48,177 bases of DNA, taken from positions 1 through 48,177 of the forward strand of contig CABSIM010000020.1 of assembly GCA_902477765.1 (NCBI GenBank), given 5' to 3'. Shown in pieces: positions 22,543 to 30,312 of this stretch (positions are counted from its first letter, which is position 1; the number at the start of each line of letters is the position of its first letter). Source of the DNA: an uncultured Clostridiaceae bacterium (GTDB taxonomy: Bacteria > Bacillota > Clostridia > Lachnospirales > Lachnospiraceae). The notes beneath the pieces are model-generated. The model was not told where the DNA came from. It saw only the letters and a program-made list of their open reading frames with translations, and did no database searches. A program made the position numbers and the translations under genes.

Positions 22543-23604
22543 ATGGCGACATTAAAGGACATTGCGGAGCGGGCAAAAGTTTCCCAGACGACGGTTTCCC
22601 GGGTGCTCAACGGGGACAGCACGCTGAATGTGACGGAAGAAACCAGGGAAAAGATCTTTGCGGCTGCCCGTGAACTGGAATATAAGACAGTCAGACAGAG
22701 ATACCAGAAAAAAAGAGATCTGGCGGCACGGACGGCAGAACAGGAAAGCCGGGAAGAAAAGCCGGAGGAAAGAGAGCGGCGGATCGGCATTGCCCAGATG
22801 TTTGACGTGCGGGAACAGATGGAAGATATTTACTATTTTAAACTGAAAAATACTGTGGATGAAGTCTGCTTTGAAAAAAAATGGTCTGTGGTGATGCTTT
22901 ACCGGGATGACAGCAAGAAGTTCAGGACGCATGACGAGCGGCCGCTGGACGGCATCATTGCCATCGGCCGTTTTACCCCGGAAGAAATTTCCGGTTTCCA
23001 CGAGTATACCGACAATATTGTATTTCTGGACTCGGCTCCGGATGATACCAGATATTACAGCATCGTACCCAACTATCATCTGGCCATACGCAGCATGCTG
23101 GAACGCTTCCGCAGCAGGGGAAGGAAACGGATTGCGTATCTGGGAAGCGTCCGTACGTTCGGCGACACTAAAGCCCTGACCATGGATCCGCGCTTTTACT
23201 ATTATAAAAATTCCCTGATAAACCGGGACGGGTATGAGGAATCCCTGGTGATCGACTGCGAAATGAACTCCAGAAGCAGCTATGAAAAAATGCTGGAATA
23301 CCTGGATTCCCACAGACCGGAAGAGTATCCGGATGCGGTTTTCGTGGCCAGCGACGCGGCGGCGCCGGGATTTGTAAAGGCAGTCCGGGAACGGGGGATC
23401 CGCATTCCGGACCAGATGGGGGTTATAACCTTCAACAATACAAGCTTTTCAGAGTTTTCGGATCCGCCTCTCACATCCATAGAAGTTTTCATGCGGGAAA
23501 GTGTTGAGGCAACGGCCATGTCCATGGAACTGCTCTGGAAAGGCCGCCGTCTGCCCATGAAGCTTACGGTTCCGTGCAGCCTCATTGACCGGGGAAGTGT
23601 CTGA
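22543..23604 (+). CDS. LacI-family transcriptional regulator
   Basis: 353 residues from ATG 22543, which has GAGGGGAG before it. The N-terminus MATLKDIAERAKVSQTTVSR is the classic LacI helix-turn-helix, followed by the hinge segment (NVTEETREKIFAAARELEY) and a periplasmic-binding-protein-like sugar domain (RIGIAQMF ... DGIIAIGRFTPEEI ... PDAVFVASDAAAPGFVKAVRERGIRIP ... PPLTSIEVFMRE). The linker between the two domains is unusually charged (KKRDLAARTAEQESREEKPEERERR). The adjacent GH42 beta-galactosidase is the obvious target, and the layout resembles EbgR- or galactan-type regulators. Confidence 0.9.
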   Translation: MATLKDIAERAKVSQTTVSRVLNGDSTLNVTEETREKIFAAARELEYKTVRQRYQKKRDLAARTAEQESREEKPEERERRIGIAQMFDVREQMEDIYYFKLKNTVDEVCFEKKWSVVMLYRDDSKKFRTHDERPLDGIIAIGRFTPEEISGFHEYTDNIVFLDSAPDDTRYYSIVPNYHLAIRSMLERFRSRGRKRIAYLGSVRTFGDTKALTMDPRFYYYKNSLINRDGYEESLVIDCEMNSRSSYEKMLEYLDSHRPEEYPDAVFVASDAAAPGFVKAVRERGIRIPDQMGVITFNNTSFSEFSDPPLTSIEVFMRESVEATAMSMELLWKGRRLPMKLTVPCSLIDRGSV

Positions 23605-23655
23605 AAGGAAAACGCCATGGTGAGGAGATGCAGAACAGAATACTGCGGTAAAAAT

Positions 23656-23707
23656 ATTAGTAAAATAGTAGTAAAATATTGACTGAAAAAGGCGCGGATG
23701 TTATAGT
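23656..23707 (+). promoter_or_regulatory. Promoter of the beta-galactosidase gene
   Basis: -35 TTGACT (23679-23684), exact 17-base spacer, -10 TATAGT (23702-23707). Just upstream is an AT-rich stretch with repeated AGTAA motifs, including TTAGTAAA at 23657-23664 that matches a site near the LacI gene start. Confidence 0.75.
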
Positions 23708-23793
23708 AACTTCAGTAACCAGAAAACAGGGAAAAGGCTGGCTGCCGGAATCCGGAGGTGAGAGGCGGCTTTGCAGCCGGAAGGAGAAGAAAC

Positions 23794-25749
23794 ATGTGGC
23801 TTGGTGTTGATTATTATCCGGAGCAGTGGGACGGTTCTCTGCTGGAAAAGGATCTGGACAATATCTGTGAATTGGGCTGTAACGTGATACGGATCGGGGA
23901 ATTTTCCTGGCATATGATGGAAAAGACCGAAGGCAGTTTTGATTTTTCTTTTTTTGACCGCGTCATTGAGCGGGCGGCTGCAAAGGGGCTGAAGATCATC
24001 ATGGGCACACCTACAGCTGCCATTCCTGCCTGGCTTGCCGGAAAACATCCGGACATTCTTTCGGAATTCGAAGACGGAACAAAACGAACATTCGGCGGCC
24101 GTCATGTCTACTGTTTCAACAGCCCGGAAATGTACCGGTACTCGGAGCGCATCATCCGGAAGCTGGCAGAGCATTACAGAGATGAAAAAAACATTGTGGC
24201 CTGGCAGATTGACAATGAGTTCGGTCATGAAGACAGTGATATCTGTTACTGCGCACAGTGCCGGCGTGCCTTTCAGGACAGCCTGAGAGAAAAATTTGCG
24301 GGAGATATTGAACGTCTGAACACCGCCTACGGGACCACGTTCTGGTCTCAGGAGTACAATGACTTTGACGAGATTCCGGTTCCGGCAAAGACGATTACCA
24401 CCCATAATCCGGCGCTGCGTCTGGACTGGGAACGGTTCCGCAGCCACAGCATCGTAAAATTTGCTGATTTTCAGACCGCTCTGCTCAGGGAGATCATTCC
24501 GGATGCAGTGGTGATACATGATTTCCCCGGCGGAGGACTGGGAAAACATGTGGACTATTCCCGGGTGGCAGAAAATCTGGATGTGGCGGCATACAACAAT
24601 TATCCTGTCTGGGGCGGTCAGAGAGAACCTCTGGCGCCGGGAGAAATAGCCTTTGGCCTGGATTATATCCGCGGTCTGAAGCAGAAAAATTTCTGGATCA
24701 CCGAGGCGATCATGGGGGCACAGGGCCATGATGTGACCGGTTTCGCGCCAAGACCGAATCAGGCGAAACTCTGGTCATGGCAGGGAATGGCAAGGGGATG
24801 TGAATCTCTGCTGTATTTCCGCTACCGGGGCGGACTCAAAGGGGCGGAGCAGTTCTGCTACGGGGTGCTGGATGCGGATAATGTAAAAAGAAGAAAGTAT
24901 TATGAAGTGCAGAGCTTTTTCCGGGAAGTGCGGGAGTACAGGGAGGCACTGGAGACTCCTGTGAAAAGTGAAGCTGCCATTCTTTACGATTATGATTCTC
25001 TGGCCGCTTTCCGGATTCAGAGACAGAGTATTCTGCTTGACTGCGAGCGGGAAATGAAGAAGTTTCACAAGGTCTTCTATGATGCCAATATACCGGTGGA
25101 TGTGGTGCCTGCCGGGACCAGCCTGGAAGGATACCGTGTGGTGATGATTCCTCAGATGATCGTTGTCAGACCGGAGATTCAGAAGCAGCTGGCAGAGTTT
25201 GTGGAGAACGGCGGAACCCTTGTGATGACATACCGTACCTTTGTGAAGGATGAAGACAACAACCTTTTCTTCGGAAGCCCCATACCGGTGGGCTTCGACG
25301 AATTTGCAGGAGTATGTGTGGCAGAGACAGAAAGTCTTCAGGAAGGGCAGGAATTTCCTCTGACAGGAGAAGGAGAATTTGCCTGTGCCCGGGGATACGG
25401 CGGCATTTTCCGGGATATGCTGGAGGTCAGGGATGCGGAGGTGCTGTTCCGGTATGAGGACGCCTTTTACAGGGAATACGCGGCAGTCACCAGAAAACGG
25501 CAGAAAGACGGAACCGTCTATTATCTGGGATGCGGACTGGAGGAAAACATTCTGAAACAGCTGCTGGAAAAGATCGCAGAGGAACAGAAGATCCGCCCGG
25601 AGCGTTCCGCGGACGGGGTGGAGGTTGTGTACAGAGGAAAACCCGGAGAGCAGATCCGGATTGTCATGAACCACAATGCCCGGGAAGTCAGAAACGGAGA
25701 TATGACGCTGGCACCTTTTGAATGCAGGATAAGCCGGGTACAGGAATAG
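23794..25749 (+). CDS. Beta-galactosidase, glycoside hydrolase family 42
   Basis: 651 residues from ATG 23794 (AAGGAG before it; a longer start at 23758 lacks one). It opens MWLGVDYYPEQWDG, the hallmark of GH42. The acid/base Glu142 lies in QIDNEFG, and the nucleophile is probably Glu304 in FWITEAIMG. Cysteines in DICYCAQC may bind zinc, as in clostridial and thermophilic GH42 enzymes. The trimer-forming middle domain (VVMIPQMIVV, GGTLVMTYRT) and a small C-terminal beta domain follow. No signal peptide, so it works in the cytoplasm on imported galacto-oligosaccharides. The LacI gene upstream probably controls it. Confidence 0.95.
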   Translation: MWLGVDYYPEQWDGSLLEKDLDNICELGCNVIRIGEFSWHMMEKTEGSFDFSFFDRVIERAAAKGLKIIMGTPTAAIPAWLAGKHPDILSEFEDGTKRTFGGRHVYCFNSPEMYRYSERIIRKLAEHYRDEKNIVAWQIDNEFGHEDSDICYCAQCRRAFQDSLREKFAGDIERLNTAYGTTFWSQEYNDFDEIPVPAKTITTHNPALRLDWERFRSHSIVKFADFQTALLREIIPDAVVIHDFPGGGLGKHVDYSRVAENLDVAAYNNYPVWGGQREPLAPGEIAFGLDYIRGLKQKNFWITEAIMGAQGHDVTGFAPRPNQAKLWSWQGMARGCESLLYFRYRGGLKGAEQFCYGVLDADNVKRRKYYEVQSFFREVREYREALETPVKSEAAILYDYDSLAAFRIQRQSILLDCEREMKKFHKVFYDANIPVDVVPAGTSLEGYRVVMIPQMIVVRPEIQKQLAEFVENGGTLVMTYRTFVKDEDNNLFFGSPIPVGFDEFAGVCVAETESLQEGQEFPLTGEGEFACARGYGGIFRDMLEVRDAEVLFRYEDAFYREYAAVTRKRQKDGTVYYLGCGLEENILKQLLEKIAEEQKIRPERSADGVEVVYRGKPGEQIRIVMNHNAREVRNGDMTLAPFECRISRVQE

Positions 25750-25763
25750 AAAAGGCAGATAAA

Positions 25764-25880
25764 GTGCCGGGGCCATGGAAAGCAGGCAGTGCACCGTCTG
25801 GGCATACGGGAAAACCGATGCAGGGAGACGGAGGCACTGCCTGTAATGGTTTCCGGCACCGGATCCGGGAGGTATCCCGG
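25764..25880 (+). repeat. Nested palindromic element between beta-galactosidase and acetyltransferase genes
   Basis: Four nested inverted pairs occur: GTGCCGG/CCGGCAC (25764-25770/25853-25859), CCAT/ATGG (25773-25776/25846-25849), CAGGCAGTGC/GCACTGCCTG (25783-25792/25834-25843) and CCGTCT/AGACGG (25794-25799/25826-25831). A further CCGGGA-GGTA-TCCCGG hairpin follows (25865-25880). No T-run, so it is not a plain terminator. It could be a structured RNA, a 3' stability element or a copy of a dispersed palindromic repeat. Confidence 0.55.
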
Positions 25881-26031
25881 AAAAAGCAGGAAGGGATTCA
25901 TATTTTGCGGCAGATCGGGATGCGGAATATGGGGATACGTGCTATAATTGGCGCAGACAGAATACGGAACACAGGAAATGCGGTGTGCCGGACGAAAATC
26001 AGGCATCAAAAATGATAAAAGGAGAAGTTCC

Positions 26032-26703
26032 ATGAAAAAAGAAGAGACGGATAACAGATACCGGAGGGACCATGAGATGCCCTATTACCCGGACCGGGAG
26101 GTAATTAATGAACAGCTGAGGGCAAAGAAAGCCATACGGAAATATAATGAGGTAATGCCCTTTGACGAGGAAGAGGGGCTGCGTTTTCTGGATGAGGCGG
26201 GGATTCACCACGGAGAGGGTGTATATTTTGAACCGCCGTTTTACTGTGAGTACGGAACACATATTACGGTGGGAGACAATTTCTATGCCAATACAGGCTG
26301 CGTGATTCTGGATGCCGGAAAGGTCACCGTGGGAAAGAATGCACAGCTGGGGCCGCGGGTCTCTATTTTTACGGCGGGCCATCCTCTGCATCCGGCCAGC
26401 AGGAATTCCGGATATGAATACGGACTGCCCATTGTCATCGGCGACAATGTCTGGATCGGAGGAAACAGCGTGATTCTTCCCGGCGTACATATCGGAAACA
26501 ACGTGGTGGTGGGTGCCGGCAGTGTTGTGACAAAAGATCTGCCGGATAACGTGTGCGCCGTGGGAAATCCGTGCCGGGTGATCCGCACCATCAGGGAGGA
26601 AGATAAGCCGTACTATTACAGAGACCGGAAATTTGATTCCTATGCCTGGGAAAAGATCATGGAACTGCAGACAGAAGAGATTCCGGAGAAGACGGAAAAA
26701 TAA
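26032..26703 (+). CDS. Maltose/galactoside O-acetyltransferase-like protein
   Basis: 223 residues from ATG 26032 (GGAG before it). The N-terminal mac domain (RAKKAIRKYNEVMPFDEEEGLRFLDEAG) and left-handed beta-helix hexapeptide repeats (ITVGDNFYANTGCVILDAGKVTVGKNAQLGP, VIGDNVWIGGNSVILPGVHIG) are typical of the LacA/Maa family. His117 in TAGHPLHP is the likely catalytic base. It transfers acetyl from acetyl-CoA to a sugar; substrate unknown, and its neighbour beta-galactosidase suggests a galactoside. TATAAT at 25943-25948 is a probable -10 box. Confidence 0.88.
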   Translation: MKKEETDNRYRRDHEMPYYPDREVINEQLRAKKAIRKYNEVMPFDEEEGLRFLDEAGIHHGEGVYFEPPFYCEYGTHITVGDNFYANTGCVILDAGKVTVGKNAQLGPRVSIFTAGHPLHPASRNSGYEYGLPIVIGDNVWIGGNSVILPGVHIGNNVVVGAGSVVTKDLPDNVCAVGNPCRVIRTIREEDKPYYYRDRKFDSYAWEKIMELQTEEIPEKTEK

Positions 26704-26752
26704 AGCAGAACCGGAAGAATGGAAACACATGGAAACAGGAGCGGAGAAGGAA

Positions 26753-27388
26753 ATGACAAAAGAAGAGCGGGCAGGTATTATAATTGAGCGGCTCAAAAAG
26801 GAATACCCCGATGTGGGATGTACGCTGGAGTATGACCAGGCATGGAAACTTCTGGTGAGTGTCCGGCTGGCGGCCCAGTGCACGGACGCCAGGGTCAATG
26901 TGGTGGTACAGGATCTGTACGCCAGATATCCGGACGTGGAAGCCCTGGCGGCAGCAGAGCCGGATGAGATTGAGGAAATCGTGAGACCGTGCGGGCTGGG
27001 CCGCAGCAAGGCCAGGGATATCAGTGCCTGCATGCGGATCCTGAGGGATCAGTACGGCGGAAAGGTGCCGGATGACTTTGATGCTCTGCTGAAACTTCCG
27101 GGAGTGGGAAGAAAGAGCGCCAATCTGATCATGGGGGATGTATTTGGAAAGCCGGCCATCGTCACGGATACCCACTGTATCCGGCTGGTGAACCGGATGG
27201 GGCTTGTGGACGGCATCCGCGAGCCCAAAAAGGTGGAAATGGCTCTGTGGAAAATCATTCCGCCGGAAGAAGGAAGCGACTTCTGCCATCGGCTGGTGTT
27301 CCACGGAAGGGAAGTATGTACCGCTAGAACGGCCCCCGGATGTGAAAGGTGCTGTCTCCGGGATGTGTGTGAAAAAAACGGAATCTGA
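26753..27388 (+). CDS. nth: Endonuclease III
   Basis: 211 residues. It contains the helix-hairpin-helix KLPGVGRKSAN with catalytic Lys121 and catalytic Asp139 in VTDTHCIRL, at nearly the same numbering as the E. coli enzyme (120 and 138). It removes oxidised pyrimidines and cleaves the abasic strand. The C-terminal Fe-S loop reads CTARTAPGCERCCLRDVC, so the cysteine spacing is C-X7-C-X2-C-X5-C rather than the usual C-X6-C-X2-C-X5-C. ATG 26753 is preferred for its nearby GGAGAAGG, but ATG 26729 is in frame too. It is just downstream of the acetyltransferase gene. Confidence 0.93.
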   Translation: MTKEERAGIIIERLKKEYPDVGCTLEYDQAWKLLVSVRLAAQCTDARVNVVVQDLYARYPDVEALAAAEPDEIEEIVRPCGLGRSKARDISACMRILRDQYGGKVPDDFDALLKLPGVGRKSANLIMGDVFGKPAIVTDTHCIRLVNRMGLVDGIREPKKVEMALWKIIPPEEGSDFCHRLVFHGREVCTARTAPGCERCCLRDVCEKNGI

Positions 27389-27462
27389 AACTCCGGTGGG
27401 GAAGCGGCGGATGAAGTCTGAAATTTCAGAGAAAATTCATTCCTTTTCAGGCGTTTTTTTGC

Positions 27463-27468
27463 TATAAT
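27463..27468 (+). promoter_or_regulatory. Extended -10 promoter of the M20 peptidase gene
   Basis: TATAAT preceded by TGC (extended -10) and a run of seven T residues; the -35 is weak. It is 72 bases before the start codon and the ribosome site is GAAAGGGGAAG. Confidence 0.55.
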
Positions 27469-27540
27469 GGGATTGGCTTCCGTACGGCGATCATTCCGGT
27501 ACGGAATATACATTGTTCAGAAGGAAAGGGGAAGCAGAAC

Positions 27541-28950
27541 ATGCACAAATATCAGGAAAAACTTGAAAAACTTTCCAGCGAGATCTGGGATTATGCAGAA
27601 CTGAAATTTGCGGAGAAAAAATCCGCTTCTGCAATGGAAACATTTCTGAGAGAAGAAGGATTTGAGGTTACAACAGGGCTGGGGGAAATTGAAACCGCTT
27701 ACAGCGCTTCCTACGGACAGGGACATCCGGTCATCGGTATTCTGGGGGAATTTGATGCCCTGTCAGGTCTCAGCCAGCAGGCGGACGTGGCGGAAAAGAA
27801 AGAGAGAGAAGGAACCGTATGCGGACACGGCTGCGGTCATCATCTTCTGGGAACAGCCGGAATCGGAGCTGCCCTGGAGATCCGTGATTACCTGAAAGAA
27901 ACGGGAAAATCCGGCACCGTGGTATTTTTCGGATGCCCGGGAGAGGAAGGAGGCTCCGGAAAGGCATATATGGCCAGAGCCGGCGCTTTTGATAACCTGG
28001 ATGTGATTCTCAGCTGGCATCCCGGCGGAGCCAATGCGGTCATGACCGGTTCTTTCCAGGCCAACTGCCAGGTGTACTACCGGTTCAAGGGAACCAGCTC
28101 CCATGCAGCATCAGCACCCCATCTGGGACGGTCTGCTCTGGATGCGGTGGAACTGATGAATGTGGGCGTCAACTATATGAGAGAACATATGGAGACCACG
28201 GACAGAATCCATTATGCGGTTCTGGATACAGGCGGAACTTCCCCCAATGTGGTTCAGGGAAAAGCGGAGGTTCTGTATCTGATCCGTTCCACGGATTCCG
28301 AAAAGGTAAAGGGACTTTATGAAAGAGTCTGCAAGATCGCCAGAGGCGCAGCCCTGATGACAGAGACAGAAGTGGACATTGTATTTGACAAGGCATGCTC
28401 CAACGTGATTTCCAACAGTGTTCTGGAAAACCTGCTGTACGAGTCCATGAAGAGGGTGGGAGTTCCGGAATATACGGATGAGGACATCGCCTATGCGAAG
28501 AAGTTCCGCGATACCATGGATCCGGCAGTGCTGAAAAATGACCTGGCGTTTTCCGGACTTCCGGCGCTGACCAGGAAAAAGGCAGTAAAAGCCATTGAAG
28601 AAAAGTACATCGCAGATTTCATCATTGATCATGTGCATCAGGATGTGGATCTTCCGGGATCTTCCGACGTGGGTGATGCAAGCCATGTGGCACCCTGCGC
28701 TCAGTTTGTGGGAGCCTGCTACGCGGCAGGAACACCGGCGCATTCCTGGCAGATGGTGGCTCAGGGCAAATCTCCCATGGCTTTCAAGGGCATGATGTTT
28801 GCGGCAGATGTGCTGGCAGATGCGGCAGTCCGCATTATTGATGATCCGGAGATTGCTGCCAGGGCCAGAGAAGAGTTTGATCTGGTTACAGACGGGAAGA
28901 AATACGAGTGTCCGATCCCGCCGGAAGTGAAGCCGGCGGCATCCAGATAA
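27541..28950 (+). CDS. M20-family amidohydrolase, p-aminobenzoyl-glutamate hydrolase subunit B-like
   Basis: 469 residues. It matches AbgB-type M20 metallopeptidases: GILGEFDALSGLSQ (metal Asp), VCGHGCGHHLLGTAGIGAAL (metal His and CGHH motif), FFGCPGEEGGSGKAYM (Glu-Glu), HPGGANAVMTGSFQA, FKGTSSHAASAPHLGRSALDAVELM (dimerisation domain) and VGDASHVAPCAQF near the end. The family hydrolyses amide bonds such as aminobenzoyl-glutamate or N-acyl dipeptides. No AbgA or AbgT partner is nearby, so the substrate is uncertain. It is a stand-alone transcription unit. Confidence 0.88.
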   Translation: MHKYQEKLEKLSSEIWDYAELKFAEKKSASAMETFLREEGFEVTTGLGEIETAYSASYGQGHPVIGILGEFDALSGLSQQADVAEKKEREGTVCGHGCGHHLLGTAGIGAALEIRDYLKETGKSGTVVFFGCPGEEGGSGKAYMARAGAFDNLDVILSWHPGGANAVMTGSFQANCQVYYRFKGTSSHAASAPHLGRSALDAVELMNVGVNYMREHMETTDRIHYAVLDTGGTSPNVVQGKAEVLYLIRSTDSEKVKGLYERVCKIARGAALMTETEVDIVFDKACSNVISNSVLENLLYESMKRVGVPEYTDEDIAYAKKFRDTMDPAVLKNDLAFSGLPALTRKKAVKAIEEKYIADFIIDHVHQDVDLPGSSDVGDASHVAPCAQFVGACYAAGTPAHSWQMVAQGKSPMAFKGMMFAADVLADAAVRIIDDPEIAARAREEFDLVTDGKKYECPIPPEVKPAASR

Positions 28951-29026
28951 AAACAGAGAGCGGCCTGTGCAGCAGAATCCTGAAAGGGATATCCGGGACA
29001 GGACTGCGCGCAGCGCCGTGACAGAA

Positions 29027-29046
29027 CGGCCGGCATCTGCCGGCCG
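29027..29046 (+). repeat. GC-rich hairpin in the malic enzyme leader
   Basis: CGGCCGGCA (29027-29035) and TGCCGGCCG (29038-29046) with a 2-base gap; DNA palindrome 24 bases before the malic enzyme start. Without T-run; may be a weak terminator of the upstream gene or a regulator site. Confidence 0.45.
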
Positions 29047-29069
29047 GAAGGAAAGGATGGATTGTGGCA

Positions 29070-30245
29070 ATGAATTATAACGAAGAGGCATTAAAACTCC
29101 ATGCGGAGCATAAAGGAAAAGTAGGGATTGTCAGCAAGGTGCCTGTGCGTACCAGAGATGACCTGAGTACGGCCTATACTCCCGGCGTTGCGGAGCCGTG
29201 CCGGAAGATCCATGCGGATAAGAAGGATGTTTACAAATATACGGCAAAGGGCAACCTGGTGGCAGTGGTTACCGATGGTACAGCGGTTCTTGGCCTGGGA
29301 GACATCGGACCGGAGGCAGCCATGCCGGTAATGGAAGGAAAGTCCATTCTGTTCAAGGAATTCGGCGGTGTGGACGCGTTCCCCATCTGTCTGGATACCA
29401 AAGATACAGAGGAGATCATCAAGGCAGTGAAATATCTTGCGCCCACATTCGGCGGCGTGAATCTGGAAGATATTGCCTCTCCCAAGTGCTTTGAGATTGA
29501 AGCCAGGCTGGAAAAGGAACTGGACATTCCCGTATTTCATGATGATCAGCACGGAACTGCCATTGTGGTGACAGCAGGTCTGATCAATGCCCTGAAGGTC
29601 GTGGGAAAGAAGATGGAGGAGATCCACGTTGTGCTTAACGGTCCGGGTTCCGCGGGAACTGCCATCATCAAAATGCTGCTGGCAGCCGGCGTAAAACATA
29701 TTATCGCATGTGATGAAAACGGTATTCTCTACAAAGACCGCGGTGTGGGAATCAAGGATCACAAAAAGATGCTCTGTGACATTACCAATGAAAATGACAT
29801 GAGAGGAACACTGGCAGATGCTCTTGTGGGCGCTGACGTATTTATCGGCGTTTCCGTGGGCGGAGCCCTGAAGCCGGAAATGATCGGGAAAATGGCCAAG
29901 GATCCCATCGTATTTGCCATGGCCAATCCGACTCCGGAGATCATGTATGATGAGGCCATGGCGGCCGGCGTACGTGTCATGGGAACCGGACGGTCCGACT
30001 TCCCCAACCAGATCAACAACGTACTGGCTTTCCCGGGAATTTTCCGCGGAGCGCTGGACTGCGGCGCCAGAGACATCAACTATGAGATGAAAGTGGCTGC
30101 CGCCTATGCCATTGCCGAGCTGGTGGAGCCGGAGAAACTCTGTGCTGAATATATTATTCCCGGCGTGCTGGATCCCCGGGTGGCGCCTCATGTGGCGCGC
30201 CGTGTGGCGGAAGCAGCAGAACGGTCCGGTGCCGTAAGAAAATAG
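29070..30245 (+). CDS. NAD(P)-dependent malic enzyme
   Basis: 391 residues, usual for the small bacterial malic enzymes. It oxidises malate to pyruvate and CO2. Motifs: VGIVSKVPVRTRDDLSTAYTPGVAEPC, VVTDGTAVLGLGDIGP, KSILFKEFGGVDAFPICLDT, PVFHDDQHGTAIVV and the Rossmann VLNGPGSAGTAI. The metal ligands (Glu and Asp in NLEDI and FHDDQHG) are in place. ATG 29070 is preferred because it gives the common MNYNEEALKLH opening; GTG 29064 is also possible. The cofactor cannot be set from sequence by eye. Confidence 0.95.
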   Translation: MNYNEEALKLHAEHKGKVGIVSKVPVRTRDDLSTAYTPGVAEPCRKIHADKKDVYKYTAKGNLVAVVTDGTAVLGLGDIGPEAAMPVMEGKSILFKEFGGVDAFPICLDTKDTEEIIKAVKYLAPTFGGVNLEDIASPKCFEIEARLEKELDIPVFHDDQHGTAIVVTAGLINALKVVGKKMEEIHVVLNGPGSAGTAIIKMLLAAGVKHIIACDENGILYKDRGVGIKDHKKMLCDITNENDMRGTLADALVGADVFIGVSVGGALKPEMIGKMAKDPIVFAMANPTPEIMYDEAMAAGVRVMGTGRSDFPNQINNVLAFPGIFRGALDCGARDINYEMKVAAAYAIAELVEPEKLCAEYIIPGVLDPRVAPHVARRVAEAAERSGAVRK

Positions 30246-30268
30246 AAAAATAAAAATCAGGTTATATT

Positions 30269-30311
30269 CTTTCACCCCTCCCGCATACATTTATTAGCAG
30301 AGGGGTGAAAG
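30269..30311 (+). promoter_or_regulatory. Perfect inverted repeat covering the ribosome site of the next gene
   Basis: 12-bp arms CTTTCACCCCTC (30269-30280) and GAGGGGTGAAAG (30300-30311) enclose 19 bases. The right arm contains the ribosome site AGGGGTG of the gene starting at 30313, two bases further on. In RNA it would hide the ribosome site; as DNA it could be an operator. A possible -10 (TATATT, 30263-30268) overlaps the left side. Confidence 0.6.
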
Positions 30312-30312
30312 T

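Noticed and set aside
29027..29046. Full intrinsic terminator after the M20 gene
   Set aside because: The stem is strong but has no T-run; listed only as a hairpin.
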